64,000 bases of DNA from an uncultured Christensenellaceae bacterium (GTDB lineage Bacteria > Bacillota > Clostridia > Christensenellales > UBA3700): NCBI GenBank assembly GCA_944376205.1, contig CALWBV010000001.1:186001-250000 (forward strand), read 5' to 3'. Shown here one piece after another: positions 42,381 through 50,964 of the stretch. Each line of letters opens with the position of its first letter. Position 1 is the stretch's first letter. The notes under the pieces are model-generated. The model was not told the origin of the DNA and made no database searches. It worked only from the letters and a program-made list of their open reading frames with translations. Both the position numbers and the translations under genes were made by a program.

Positions 42381-43514
42381 TTAATACTCCGTAGCCAATC
42401 TGTCTACAAGGATAAGAGAATCTCTTGACAAATCGAGTTTTGTATTGACTTGATTGTAACACTTTCCTCTCATTGCCTTTATTTCCTCGTTGCTCGCAGC
42501 AGCAGTAGGTCCTACGTCATTATTCTGATCGTAAAGTTTTACGTTGTTTACGAGAGAGAGAAGCAACCAATCTCTTACGATATTATGTACATCGGTTGAA
42601 CTTATGCTTTCGAGTCCTCTGCATTTTGTGAATACGCAGTTTTCAGATAACTTTTCAAAGTCCTCATCGCTTCCGTCATAATCGTAATAGTCGTAAGCAA
42701 TGAGCATACCTCCGTAAATATCGAATGCAACGTCGTTTTTATCGACTATATACTCTATCGTATCAGCCATGAGCGTTTTGGGCGCACGTTCGTTTATAGG
42801 CTCGTTGCTGTATGCAATCGTGCCTGTTTTTATAGTTTTCCATCCGCCTATCAAGGCAGGTGCACCGATATAAGGGTCGGCAAGAGTTACTCTGTCGGGT
42901 ATAATGTTAGCATTGGATATAACTCCGTCTTCCTTGAATTTAGTAAGCTGATAAGTAGTAGCAACTGCCACTTGAGCGCCGTAACTGTGTCCCATCATCT
43001 TGACTTCCTTATCGTAATCGTTGCCAAGCACGAGAGCAAGTTCTTCTGCGAATCTTACGCTGAGTGCGTATCCTCCGTCAAACTCAACCCAAATGTATTT
43101 GAAAAGATTTGTCAGCGACGACGCATAGCCGAACCACCCGAGACAAGCCACATTGTAGCCTTGTTCCTTGAGCAAAACCGCATAATCAACCACCTCGACA
43201 TCACAAGAATTCAATGTCGCCGAATGAGTTTTCAAATCTTCTACGAGTCCGTTTGAAGAATTATTTTGATCGGGTTCCCAGCCGTGTGCGAAAATAAATG
43301 TAGGTTTAGAAGCGTCGAAGTACTTTGCATCCATACTCTCGCTGCTTCTTACATATTCGCCGTCTGCGTACCAATACACGCCGTAATCGGTAGAAACATC
43401 GTATGTAAGCGTAATATCATCGCTTTTGTAGCCGTCAGGTTCCATACAGCTTGCAAAAGAAACAACGCATACCAATGCAATTAAAAGCACAATAGAAATC
43501 AAAACTTTTTTCAT
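42381..43514 (-). CDS. Secreted lipase/alpha-beta hydrolase lipoprotein
   Basis: Protein of 377 residues with a lipoprotein signal peptide (SFASC, lipid cysteine C23). The alpha/beta hydrolase core has an oxyanion HG (77-78), the nucleophile elbow GHSYGA with S177, and TLADPYIG as candidate acid, with a histidine in TDVHN. The surroundings resemble triglyceride lipases of the lipoprotein-lipase/PLA1 type. It probably cleaves lipids or esters outside the cell. AGGAAAATAT precedes the ATG. Confidence 0.85.
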   Translation of the reverse strand: MKKVLISIVLLIALVCVVSFASCMEPDGYKSDDITLTYDVSTDYGVYWYADGEYVRSSESMDAKYFDASKPTFIFAHGWEPDQNNSSNGLVEDLKTHSATLNSCDVEVVDYAVLLKEQGYNVACLGWFGYASSLTNLFKYIWVEFDGGYALSVRFAEELALVLGNDYDKEVKMMGHSYGAQVAVATTYQLTKFKEDGVISNANIIPDRVTLADPYIGAPALIGGWKTIKTGTIAYSNEPINERAPKTLMADTIEYIVDKNDVAFDIYGGMLIAYDYYDYDGSDEDFEKLSENCVFTKCRGLESISSTDVHNIVRDWLLLSLVNNVKLYDQNNDVGPTAAASNEEIKAMRGKCYNQVNTKLDLSRDSLILVDRLATEY

Positions 43515-43544
43515 ATATTTTCCTGCCTTTATAAATATACATAT

Positions 43545-43573
43545 ATTTTAATACATTATCACTTTGCAGTCAA
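43545..43573 (-). promoter_or_regulatory. Promoter of the lipase-like gene
   Basis: TTGACT (43568-43573), 17 bases, TAAAAT (43545-43550) on the minus strand. The rest of the stretch 43574-43785 is AT-rich without other recognisable signals. Confidence 0.7.
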
Positions 43574-43785
43574 CATGCGGCATATATCTTTTGTCATAAA
43601 ATCTGCATAATTGACAAAATACGCATAAATACGTAAATCATTATATGCAATTTGTTTGAATTTAGACAAAATTTCGAAAAGCGTCTAAAATTATACCGCT
43701 ACATTATCGATATAAATATATATACATATTAATATAAAAATTTAAATCAATATAACAGTTCGTCTGTAATAACGTTTTTATAACA

Positions 43786-43816
43786 CAAAAAAGAGAGACC
43801 CGAGGGTCTCTCTTTT
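43786..43816 (-). terminator. Terminator of the large lipoprotein gene
   Basis: AAAAGAGAGACC pairs with GGTCTCTCTTTT around a CGAG loop, with A and T tracts on both sides. Confidence 0.88.
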
Positions 43817-43833
43817 ATTGTTTGCCTAAAGGC

Positions 43834-46728
43834 TTATTTGATAATCTCAAACTTAACGAGTGCGCCGTCAGCTACTGCTGCATTTGCACATCCAACGTTA
43901 TAATCTGCATTGCCGTCAACCTTAATGGTTACGTTTGCGATATCAAACTGCGATATAGCGTTGATCGTTACGTTAGCTTCGCCGCCTACTGCTGCGTTGC
44001 CGTTTGCAACTACGCTCATAACTTTGATTTCAACAAATGCGTTGAGGCTGGTAGAAGTCATCGTTACGGTGCCGTTTACATTTACATCGGTAACGCTACC
44101 GTTGTTTTCTGCTACTGCACCTGCAACATAGTAATCTTTATTATCGGTCTTTGCAGCGATTTCTGCATTGACATTGCCGTTCAAAGTGAGGTTCTTGATT
44201 TCGCCCTTGTTGATTCCGATGAATGCAACCTTCTTGCCGCTGCCTGCAACTGTGTAGTTGGAGATAGTATAGCCTGCGCCGTCGAGTACACCTGCGAATT
44301 CAACAACGGGAGCAATTACTGCACCGCCCATATCGACGTTGTCTGTAAGGATGAAGTTTTCACCTGCAAAGTTCTCGCCTGCGTTAGATCTGTTGACCAT
44401 ATCGATGATCTGATCAGCGGTGAAGATTTCATTCTTATTGCCGTACTTGAATCCGTCAACTGCAGCTTTACCGGTTACGTTTACGGTGAGGTAAGCCTCG
44501 ATGCCGTTTACGTTGATGGTAACTACGTTAGCGCCTTCCTTCATGTCAGCAAGAGTCTTATAAGGGATGGTAACCGTCTTCTGGCTCAAGTTGAAAGATG
44601 CATTCTTTGCATCAATCGTAACTTGATCTGCACTGGTAAGCTTATCTACAGCGGAGCCCTTGAGATTTACCACTATGTCCTTCATTTTATCTACGCCGGC
44701 TTTGTCGTAATTTACATCAGACTTATCGAGGATTACGCTTCCGTCATATCTGATATTAACGTCTACGCTGATCGTGCCGTATTCGGTAGGATATTCCAAA
44801 GTAATTGTTTCGTTGATTGTGCAAATTTCGTTGAATACGGTAACTACGCCGTTTTCGATCTTATAGAGATTGGTCTCATAAGGCAAAGCGTCTGCCATAG
44901 ATACGGTTGTATCGAATTCAAACATTCCCTTGAGATCGTAAGCCTTTGCTTCGAATTCGGGAAGTTGAGTTTCAAGAGACGTGAGCTCGATTTCTTTACC
45001 GTCATAGATGTCGGTAACTACAGTAGGCTCGCCTGCGCTGTAAAGCACGATTTCGTCGTTAGCTATATCAATGTTTTTGCCGATGTTTGCAATGCTTCCG
45101 ATAGAGATTGCAACAGCAAGGTCTACGTCATAATAGAAGCCGCCTTCGAAGTAAATTGCTCCGGAGATTGCAACGTCTTCGATATTCTCAACGCCGACGA
45201 GGTTATCGGTAGAAGCAAAGCCGTACAAACCGTTGAAGTTGCCGAGTTCTGCCTGGATACCGAGTTTAGCTACGCCTGCAAGGATATCGAGAGACAAAGA
45301 GTTTTTGATACCGAGTTTGATCTTTGCACTGCCTTCGATGTCGATATTGACATTCTTAAGACCGGATTCAGGAAGCTGTTCATGATAAGTGATAACACCT
45401 TCGACCTTATCATATGTAGCACCTATTTTGTAGTTGAATTCGGAGTTAGCTTCGATACCGAGTCTGCCTGCAAAACTGAATTGGAAAGTGAGATCGCACT
45501 GATAAGTAACTGCAACCGCACCGCCGCCTACGGGAATACTCCATGTGAACATAGGAACGTCTACGCCGCCTTCAGCATTGGTCTCGTCTTGCATTTTAAC
45601 AGTCTTTTCGATAAGTTCTGTAAGATTTGTTACGCCGGAATAGTTGTAACCCGTCTTGATATCTACTTTGGTATCGATAACGTTGTAAACGTTGGCAATA
45701 ACACCGCAATCTACTGCATTTCCGTCCATATCCGCATTGATGATAGCGTCAGCGCTCATAACTGCGTTTACGGTAACGATAAGGTCAGTACTTGCAGCGT
45801 CTACCTTAACAACTCCGGGGATAGTCATCGTGATAGCTACTTTTACAGAGCCGTCTTCGAGTCTTTCGGGTTTAACGTCAAAAGTAGGAGCGGTACCGAA
45901 TACGGAAACAGCTGCCATAGCGAGAGTGCTGCTTTCGAGATCTTCTTCAACCTTTTCTACATCGAAATCGACTTTGCTGTCGCTGTCGAGAACTTCGGTA
46001 GCGTCTACGCTGAATTCTTCATAAACTTCGTTGATTTGAGGTTTAACATAGCTTACGAACGTAACGGAGTTCATATCGGTCTTACCTACGCTTTCTACCT
46101 TGTAAGCTTCGATAATGCCCGCATCCTTGTTCTCGACCATGATAACGTCACCGGTGTTTACATCAACGCCTTTGGTCTGAATCTGGAGTTGACCGCGATA
46201 CTGAAGCTGTTCTTCTCCGTCTTCAAGGCTCAATACAGGATCCTGAATCGACTTAACCTGTTGGCTATCGAAAGTAATAAGACCGTCAACAAACTTAATA
46301 TTGCTCAAAGCGTCAGATGTAATCTTGAAGATAATGCTCTTGACTTTGGTGTCATAGCCGCTGAAAGACAATGATTTGTCAATGGTAATTTTGTAAATTG
46401 TGCCCATTTCATAGTAGCCGTCAGGTGCAAATACCGTAAAGATAGTTTTACCGTCAGAAGCCTTGCCTGCCGAAATAGTTACATTTACTTTTTGGTTACC
46501 TGCTACTGCAACGACGGTAACTTTGTCGCTTATATCGGTAACACCTGCGTCAGCAACGATATTAAACGTCGTATTTCTGTCGGCATTGTCAATCGTTGTA
46601 GTAGTGCCTTGTTGGTCGCTATCGATAGTAGTGGTTCCGCCGTTTTTAGCACAACCTGCTGCCATCGCCATAACCATAGCGACGATAAGAATAATGCCTA
46701 TCAAGATAAGCGATTTATTCTTTCTCAT
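43834..46728 (-). CDS. Large surface lipoprotein with GLUG-like C-terminal region
   Basis: Protein of 964 residues with lipoprotein signal (MAAGC, lipid cysteine C26). The main body is a beta-rich sequence, acidic and poor in cysteine, in which I recognise no enzyme. The last 170 residues (FAGVLDGAGYTISNYTV, IKNLTLNGNVNAEIA, VTDVNVNGTVTMT) follow the pattern of GLUG-type beta-helix repeats found in surface adhesins. GGGAGGAC precedes the ATG. A structural or binding role at the cell surface is likely, but no ligand can be named. An 850-residue open frame on the other strand is a shadow caused by codon bias. Confidence 0.8.
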   Translation of the reverse strand: MRKNKSLILIGIILIVAMVMAMAAGCAKNGGTTTIDSDQQGTTTTIDNADRNTTFNIVADAGVTDISDKVTVVAVAGNQKVNVTISAGKASDGKTIFTVFAPDGYYEMGTIYKITIDKSLSFSGYDTKVKSIIFKITSDALSNIKFVDGLITFDSQQVKSIQDPVLSLEDGEEQLQYRGQLQIQTKGVDVNTGDVIMVENKDAGIIEAYKVESVGKTDMNSVTFVSYVKPQINEVYEEFSVDATEVLDSDSKVDFDVEKVEEDLESSTLAMAAVSVFGTAPTFDVKPERLEDGSVKVAITMTIPGVVKVDAASTDLIVTVNAVMSADAIINADMDGNAVDCGVIANVYNVIDTKVDIKTGYNYSGVTNLTELIEKTVKMQDETNAEGGVDVPMFTWSIPVGGGAVAVTYQCDLTFQFSFAGRLGIEANSEFNYKIGATYDKVEGVITYHEQLPESGLKNVNIDIEGSAKIKLGIKNSLSLDILAGVAKLGIQAELGNFNGLYGFASTDNLVGVENIEDVAISGAIYFEGGFYYDVDLAVAISIGSIANIGKNIDIANDEIVLYSAGEPTVVTDIYDGKEIELTSLETQLPEFEAKAYDLKGMFEFDTTVSMADALPYETNLYKIENGVVTVFNEICTINETITLEYPTEYGTISVDVNIRYDGSVILDKSDVNYDKAGVDKMKDIVVNLKGSAVDKLTSADQVTIDAKNASFNLSQKTVTIPYKTLADMKEGANVVTINVNGIEAYLTVNVTGKAAVDGFKYGNKNEIFTADQIIDMVNRSNAGENFAGENFILTDNVDMGGAVIAPVVEFAGVLDGAGYTISNYTVAGSGKKVAFIGINKGEIKNLTLNGNVNAEIAAKTDNKDYYVAGAVAENNGSVTDVNVNGTVTMTSTSLNAFVEIKVMSVVANGNAAVGGEANVTINAISQFDIANVTIKVDGNADYNVGCANAAVADGALVKFEIIK

Positions 46729-46752
46729 AATTATAGTCCTCCCTCTTAAAAT

Positions 46753-46770
46753 TTTAGTATTTATACTAAA
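46753..46770. repeat. Perfect inverted repeat before the large lipoprotein gene
   Basis: TTTAGTAT-TT-ATACTAAA, 8-bp arms with two central bases, 25 bases before the start codon and just upstream of the Shine-Dalgarno. Candidate operator or leader hairpin. Confidence 0.5.
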
Positions 46771-46872
46771 TGCAAGTATATTCTATAATATTTTAAGAGG
46801 GATTTCAATAGTAAGTTGAAAAGTTTTATTAAAAGTTTATTAAAATTGATTAAAATTTTTATAATATAGTAG

Positions 46873-48165
46873 TTATATTTCTATATTTTGTATCAACTTT
46901 GTGAAATCATTAACAATTTCTTTAATTCTATTTTCATCTTTGTATTCGAGAGTAATTCTCAATTTATTCTCCGTGCCCGAAGGTCTGACAAAAACTCTGC
47001 CCTCGTCTTTGAATTCGGATTTAATCTTTTCCACAGCCTCGGCAACCTTGGGATTTTGAGCGATTTTTTCTTTATCTTCGACCTTTATAGACTTGGTGAT
47101 CTGAGGCACCAGATCAGCTTTCGCCAACACGGATAAAGGGTTTTTGCTTTCTTTGAATATCTTCGCAATCACTACTGCGGTCTGCACTCCGTCACCCGTC
47201 GTGCTCTCCGAAAGAATGAGCGTATGCCCCGAACCTTCGCCTCCGAGAATACCGCCTTTTGCGAGCAAATTTCTCAAAACATACTTATCTCCTACGTCCG
47301 CCCTGTCGAACTCTATTCCCTGTTCTTCTATCTCTCTTTGAATGCCTATATTGGTCATGACCGTACCGGTGATAAGATTGCCTTTTAACAAATTGCGGGC
47401 TTTGAGGTACTTGCCTATCACAAGCAAATTTTTGTCGCCGTCCACTATTTCGCCTTTTTCGTCAAGTGCGATAAGTCTGTCGCCGTCTCCGTCAAAGCTG
47501 AATGTGATATCGTAATTTTTTGCTCTGTCCGAAAGCAATTCCGCACATACGGCGCCGCAGTCCTTGTTGATTACACTTCCGTCAAGACTGTCGTTTACCA
47601 CCGTAATGTCTGCACCCAGTTTTTTGAATACTTTAGGCGCAACTTGAGAGGTTGCTCCGTTGGAACAATCGAGCAAGATTTTTACTCCGTCCAGATTTAC
47701 ACCCTTTGCCGCAAGAAAATCTACGTATTCATCACAGCCGTTGTCATAAACCGACATACTTCCGCTCTTTCTCATAACGAGTTTTCCTGCAATACGGTCT
47801 TCGATTTCTCTCTCAAGACTCTCGCTTATTTTATAGCCTTTACCGTCAAAAACTTTTATACCGTTGTATTCGGGCGGATTATGCGATGCGCTTATCACTA
47901 TGCCGTAGTCGCACCTGTGTTTAATCGCAAGATACGCAACGCCTGCCGTGGGCATTAATCCGCAATCCATAATTTCACCGCCTGCGTCGGTAAATCCCTT
48001 GCAAAACGCTCTCGTAAGATTCTCTCCCGATAAGCGCGTGTCTCTGCCGATAATCGCTCTGGTGTTTTCCGCAAGTCCGCCGATAGCGTTGCCCGTCTTG
48101 TATGCTACATCCTCGCTGAGTTCTTCGTATGCTATGCCTCTTATACCGTCTGTACCGAATTTCAT
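46873..48165 (-). CDS. glmM: Phosphoglucosamine mutase
   Basis: Interconverts glucosamine-6-phosphate and glucosamine-1-phosphate for UDP-GlcNAc and cell-wall synthesis. The 430-residue protein has FGTDGIRG at the N terminus, the phospho-serine S94 in SASHNP, the metal loop DGDGDR (225-230), GEGSGH and RPSGTEN near the C terminus. ATG 48165 follows GAGGTG; GTG 48171 is part of that site. Directly after the GlmU-like acetyltransferase, which handles the next intermediates. Confidence 0.96.
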   Translation of the reverse strand: MKFGTDGIRGIAYEELSEDVAYKTGNAIGGLAENTRAIIGRDTRLSGENLTRAFCKGFTDAGGEIMDCGLMPTAGVAYLAIKHRCDYGIVISASHNPPEYNGIKVFDGKGYKISESLEREIEDRIAGKLVMRKSGSMSVYDNGCDEYVDFLAAKGVNLDGVKILLDCSNGATSQVAPKVFKKLGADITVVNDSLDGSVINKDCGAVCAELLSDRAKNYDITFSFDGDGDRLIALDEKGEIVDGDKNLLVIGKYLKARNLLKGNLITGTVMTNIGIQREIEEQGIEFDRADVGDKYVLRNLLAKGGILGGEGSGHTLILSESTTGDGVQTAVVIAKIFKESKNPLSVLAKADLVPQITKSIKVEDKEKIAQNPKVAEAVEKIKSEFKDEGRVFVRPSGTENKLRITLEYKDENRIKEIVNDFTKLIQNIEI

Positions 48166-48172
48166 ACGCACC

Positions 48173-48778
48173 TCAAGCTCTGGGATTTCTGGACTCTTTG
48201 ATTATCTGTCTCGATCTGCCGATTACAAAACTGTCGCTGGGAGTTTCGTCCGTAACAGTCGTACCTGCCGCAATATAGCTGTTTTCTCTCAAAGTAACGG
48301 GAGCAATTATATTACAATTCGAACCGATAAAGCAATTGTCTTCTACCGTGCTTCTGTGCTTTGTCTTTCCGTCATAGTTTACGAAAATTACTCCGCAACC
48401 TACGTTACACTTTTCGCCTACCGTCACGTCTCCGACATAAGCAAGGTGCGACGCCTTCGTATAATCTCCGATTACTGAATTTTTGACCTCTACAAAGTCG
48501 CCGATTCGGCAATGATTGCCTATGCAAGCTCCTTTACGCAGATATGCAAAAGGTCCTACCGTGGTATTATCTCCAACTCTTGCTTCCTCCATGACAGCGG
48601 CGGTCACTTTTGTATTCTCGCCTATTATGCTGTCGGTAATTATACAATTGGGCATAATTACCGTTCCTTTACCTATAATCGTGTTTCCTATAATATTGTT
48701 ATTGGGATAAATCACCACATCTTCCGCTATTTGCGCCTCGGGTGAAATGTAAGTCGTATTTTTGTCAATTAAAATCAT
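48173..48778 (-). CDS. GlmU C-terminal-type acetyltransferase (left-handed beta helix), without uridyltransferase domain
   Basis: Protein of 201 residues that matches only the acetyltransferase half of GlmU. Hexapeptide repeats fill residues 15-170, and the family block SHLAYVGDVTVG, VNYDGKTKHRSTVEDNCFIGSN and IAAGTTVTDETP is intact, including the catalytic histidine region. It would acetylate glucosamine-1-phosphate with acetyl-CoA. The N-terminal pyrophosphorylase domain of normal GlmU (about 230 residues) is missing, and the DNA upstream is non-coding, so this is not a frameshift. The start ATG 48778 follows AGGAGG. Pairs with glmM downstream. Confidence 0.88.
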   Translation of the reverse strand: MILIDKNTTYISPEAQIAEDVVIYPNNNIIGNTIIGKGTVIMPNCIITDSIIGENTKVTAAVMEEARVGDNTTVGPFAYLRKGACIGNHCRIGDFVEVKNSVIGDYTKASHLAYVGDVTVGEKCNVGCGVIFVNYDGKTKHRSTVEDNCFIGSNCNIIAPVTLRENSYIAAGTTVTDETPSDSFVIGRSRQIIKESRNPRA

Positions 48779-48805
48779 AATGCCTCCTTTATAAACAATA
48801 AGCAC

Positions 48806-49090
48806 TACATATTATGCGTATGTATATTTGCCAGTTACATAAAACACTCGATATATTAGTGTGTAATAAAATGATTAATATACATTGATAATATATAGAA
48901 GAATAAATATATAATAATTATAAATATATATAAAAAATAAAGTCAATAAAGAATGATAATTCAACAATTATTTTTTATAATTTATCAATATTCAGAGGCG
49001 AATTTTAGCGTAATTTTTATAATATATACAAATATACGCTATATTTACGGCTAAAATCGGGCTACGATTTACAATATATCTACAACATCG
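48806..49090. other. AT-rich intergenic region, no gene seen
   Basis: Between the GlmU-like gene and the next terminator. Very AT-rich with many short TATA runs; no open frame with a plausible start, no strong hairpin and no repeat was found. Confidence 0.6.
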
Positions 49091-49129
49091 AAAAAAGAGA
49101 AGTGAATTTTCTACACTTCTCTTTTTTTT
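49091..49129. terminator. Terminator of the aro/flavin-reductase transcript
   Basis: AAAAAAGAGAAGTG and CACTTCTCTTTTTT form a 14-bp stem with a nine-base loop, with T runs on both strands. Confidence 0.9.
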
Positions 49130-49154
49130 GATATATTAAAAACGCTTTTTAATA

Positions 49155-49649
49155 TTATTTTAACAAAACCTTTTCTATCTCGGCAACATACATCTCGTGA
49201 TAGTCGTTTTGCGGATAAAAAGTTTTCGTAAGCGTTTTGTCGTAAAAGCCTTTTTCGGTCAACGCTTGCGAATAAAGTTTTTTACATACAAGCGTCATTT
49301 GAGCCTGTTCGAAAACCGGTGCCTTATCTTGTATGATTGTAAGCCCCGATTTTTCAATCTTATCCTCGTCTTTTCCGGAAGCTTTGCCCATATAAGTCAA
49401 CATATTTCTATAACTCTCATCAAAAAAGCTTATCGACATATACTCACCTGCGTCAATAAGTTTCTTGGTATATCTCTGCGGACGAATAAAAACAAAGACG
49501 ACGTTTTTGTTCCACATAATACCCATTCCGCCCCAAGACGCAGTCATGGCATTTACTTTGCCGTCAGCTTGCGCTCCGACAAGCATCCACTCTTTTCCGA
49601 TTGCTTCAAATACGTTTTTATCGATTTTATCGGGAGTAATCTCTCTCAT
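49155..49649 (-). CDS. Flavin reductase-like FMN-binding protein
   Basis: Protein of 164 residues with the split-barrel fold that binds FMN. NAMTASWGGMGIMWNKNVVFVFIRPQ-like strands and residues YTKKLIDAGEYMSISFF match the flavin reductase-like group; in anaerobes these proteins often support oxygen or metabolite reduction. The partner is not clear. ATG 49649 follows GAGGTG, eight bases after the stop of the DAHP synthase gene, so they share a transcript. Confidence 0.88.
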   Translation of the reverse strand: MREITPDKIDKNVFEAIGKEWMLVGAQADGKVNAMTASWGGMGIMWNKNVVFVFIRPQRYTKKLIDAGEYMSISFFDESYRNMLTYMGKASGKDEDKIEKSGLTIIQDKAPVFEQAQMTLVCKKLYSQALTEKGFYDKTLTKTFYPQNDYHEMYVAEIEKVLLK

Positions 49650-49656
49650 ACACACC

Positions 49657-50685
49657 TCACAACCTGTCTGCGATATCGTAAATCAATCTTTCGCTCTTTT
49701 CCCATCCGAGACACGAATCGGTAACAGACTTACCGTAGACGTTTTCGGTAATCTTTTGGTTACCGTCTTCGATATAGGATTCTATAAGCAATCCTTTGAC
49801 TATATTGCGAATTGTTTCGCTGTAATGCATATTATTGACGATTTCATGCGCAATTCTTATCTGTTCGATATAGTTTTTATTGGAATTGGAATGGTTGGTA
49901 TCTATTATTATTGCGGGATTTTGCAATCCTTGCGATTCATACATGGCGCTGAACTTGACAATATCTTCGTAGTGATAATTCTGATGATTGTTTCCGTAAA
50001 CGTCGACGCTTCCTCTCAAGATTGCATGTGCGAAGGGATTGCCCTTCGTTTTGACCTGATAATCGAGATATTTGAACTCGTTAGGGATTTGAGCGGCATA
50101 AATCGAATTGAGAGTAACGCTCATGCTTCCGTTCATAGGATTTTTTATTCCGACAGGAACTTCAACTCCGCTGGCTACGAGTCTGTGCTGTTGATTTTCC
50201 GAAGATCTTGCGCCTACAGCTACATAGGTCAACAAGTCGTCGAGATAGTGATAATTGTCGGGATAAAGCATTTCGTCCGCCGCACTCAAACCGCTTTCGC
50301 TTATAGCCTTGATATGCATATCTCTTATAGCCATAATTCCGGCAAGAATATCCGTAACGTTTTTATGCGGATCGGGGTTATGTAAAATACCCTTGTATCC
50401 TTCTCCTCTCGTACGGGGCTTGTTTGTATATATTCTGGGAACGATAAATATTTTATCCTTTACCTTTTCCGCAACTTTAGCAAGACGTGAAACGTAGTCG
50501 CAAACTGCGTCTTCGTTGTCTGCCGAACAAGGTCCTATGATTATCATCATTCTTTTATCCTTGCCCGCAATGATATTTCTTGCCGTTTCGTCACGCTCGT
50601 TTTTAAGCTGCTGATATTCGGGTTTAAGGTAGCTGATTGCCTTTACTTCCTCTTCGCTCCAGATTTTCTTGACTTTTTCAAACAT
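49657..50685 (-). CDS. 3-deoxy-7-phosphoheptulonate synthase (type I, AroG/AroF-like)
   Basis: First step of the shikimate pathway, joining PEP and erythrose-4-phosphate. The 342 residues have the AroG-type landmarks: IIGPCSADN, PRTRGEGYKG (PEP site), ADEMLYP, GARSSENQQHR, GIKNPMNGS and DTNHSNSNKN with metal residues. The N-terminal extension of about 45 residues is the place of feedback inhibition in E. coli-type enzymes, so amino acid control is plausible. Start ATG 50685 has AAAGGTG upstream. The E. coli type is less common in Clostridia than the AroA/QTS forms. Confidence 0.93.
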   Translation of the reverse strand: MFEKVKKIWSEEEVKAISYLKPEYQQLKNERDETARNIIAGKDKRMMIIIGPCSADNEDAVCDYVSRLAKVAEKVKDKIFIVPRIYTNKPRTRGEGYKGILHNPDPHKNVTDILAGIMAIRDMHIKAISESGLSAADEMLYPDNYHYLDDLLTYVAVGARSSENQQHRLVASGVEVPVGIKNPMNGSMSVTLNSIYAAQIPNEFKYLDYQVKTKGNPFAHAILRGSVDVYGNNHQNYHYEDIVKFSAMYESQGLQNPAIIIDTNHSNSNKNYIEQIRIAHEIVNNMHYSETIRNIVKGLLIESYIEDGNQKITENVYGKSVTDSCLGWEKSERLIYDIADRL

Positions 50686-50715
50686 TTCTAACACCTTTTA
50701 TAAAGAATTAAGTAC

Positions 50716-50744
50716 ATTATATTACAAATCTTTTGTTTTTCCAA
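50716..50744 (-). promoter_or_regulatory. Promoter of the DAHP synthase gene
   Basis: TTGGAA (50739-50744), 17 bases, TATAAT (50716-50721) on the minus strand. Confidence 0.7.
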
Positions 50745-50766
50745 CTGTTTTTACTCTTAAAAGATG

Positions 50767-50964
50767 TTATTCTGTTTCGTAACCTTCATCGACGATTTTC
50801 GCTTTGATTTCTTCAAGCGTTACTTTTTGAGCATCGAATTGCACTTCAACGCTTTCGGTAGTACGGTCAGCTTTTACGTAACTTACCCCGTCCATATTGC
50901 CTATGCTTTTGTTGATTCTGTTTTCGCAATGTTCGCACATCATGCCTTTAACGGTTATTTTCAT
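50767..50964 (-). CDS. Possible internally initiated CopZ (65 residues)
   Basis: Alternative product of the copA frame. ATG 50964 is preceded by AAGGAG with six bases of spacing, as good as most start sites in this window, and the reading frame gives [16 protein letters not shown] and the complete ferredoxin-like metal domain of a copper chaperone. Such a site within a longer gene would be a coincidence unless it is used or is a relic of a former separate copZ gene. Listed with low confidence as a second translation start. Confidence 0.4.
   Translation of the reverse strand: MKITVKGMMCEHCENRINKSIGNMDGVSYVKADRTTESVEVQFDAQKVTLEEIKAKIVDEGYETE

Noticed and set aside
43822..46374. 850-residue open frame on the plus strand
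   Set aside because: It is antisense to the large lipoprotein, which has a lipobox and ribosome binding site; the long frame results from codon bias.
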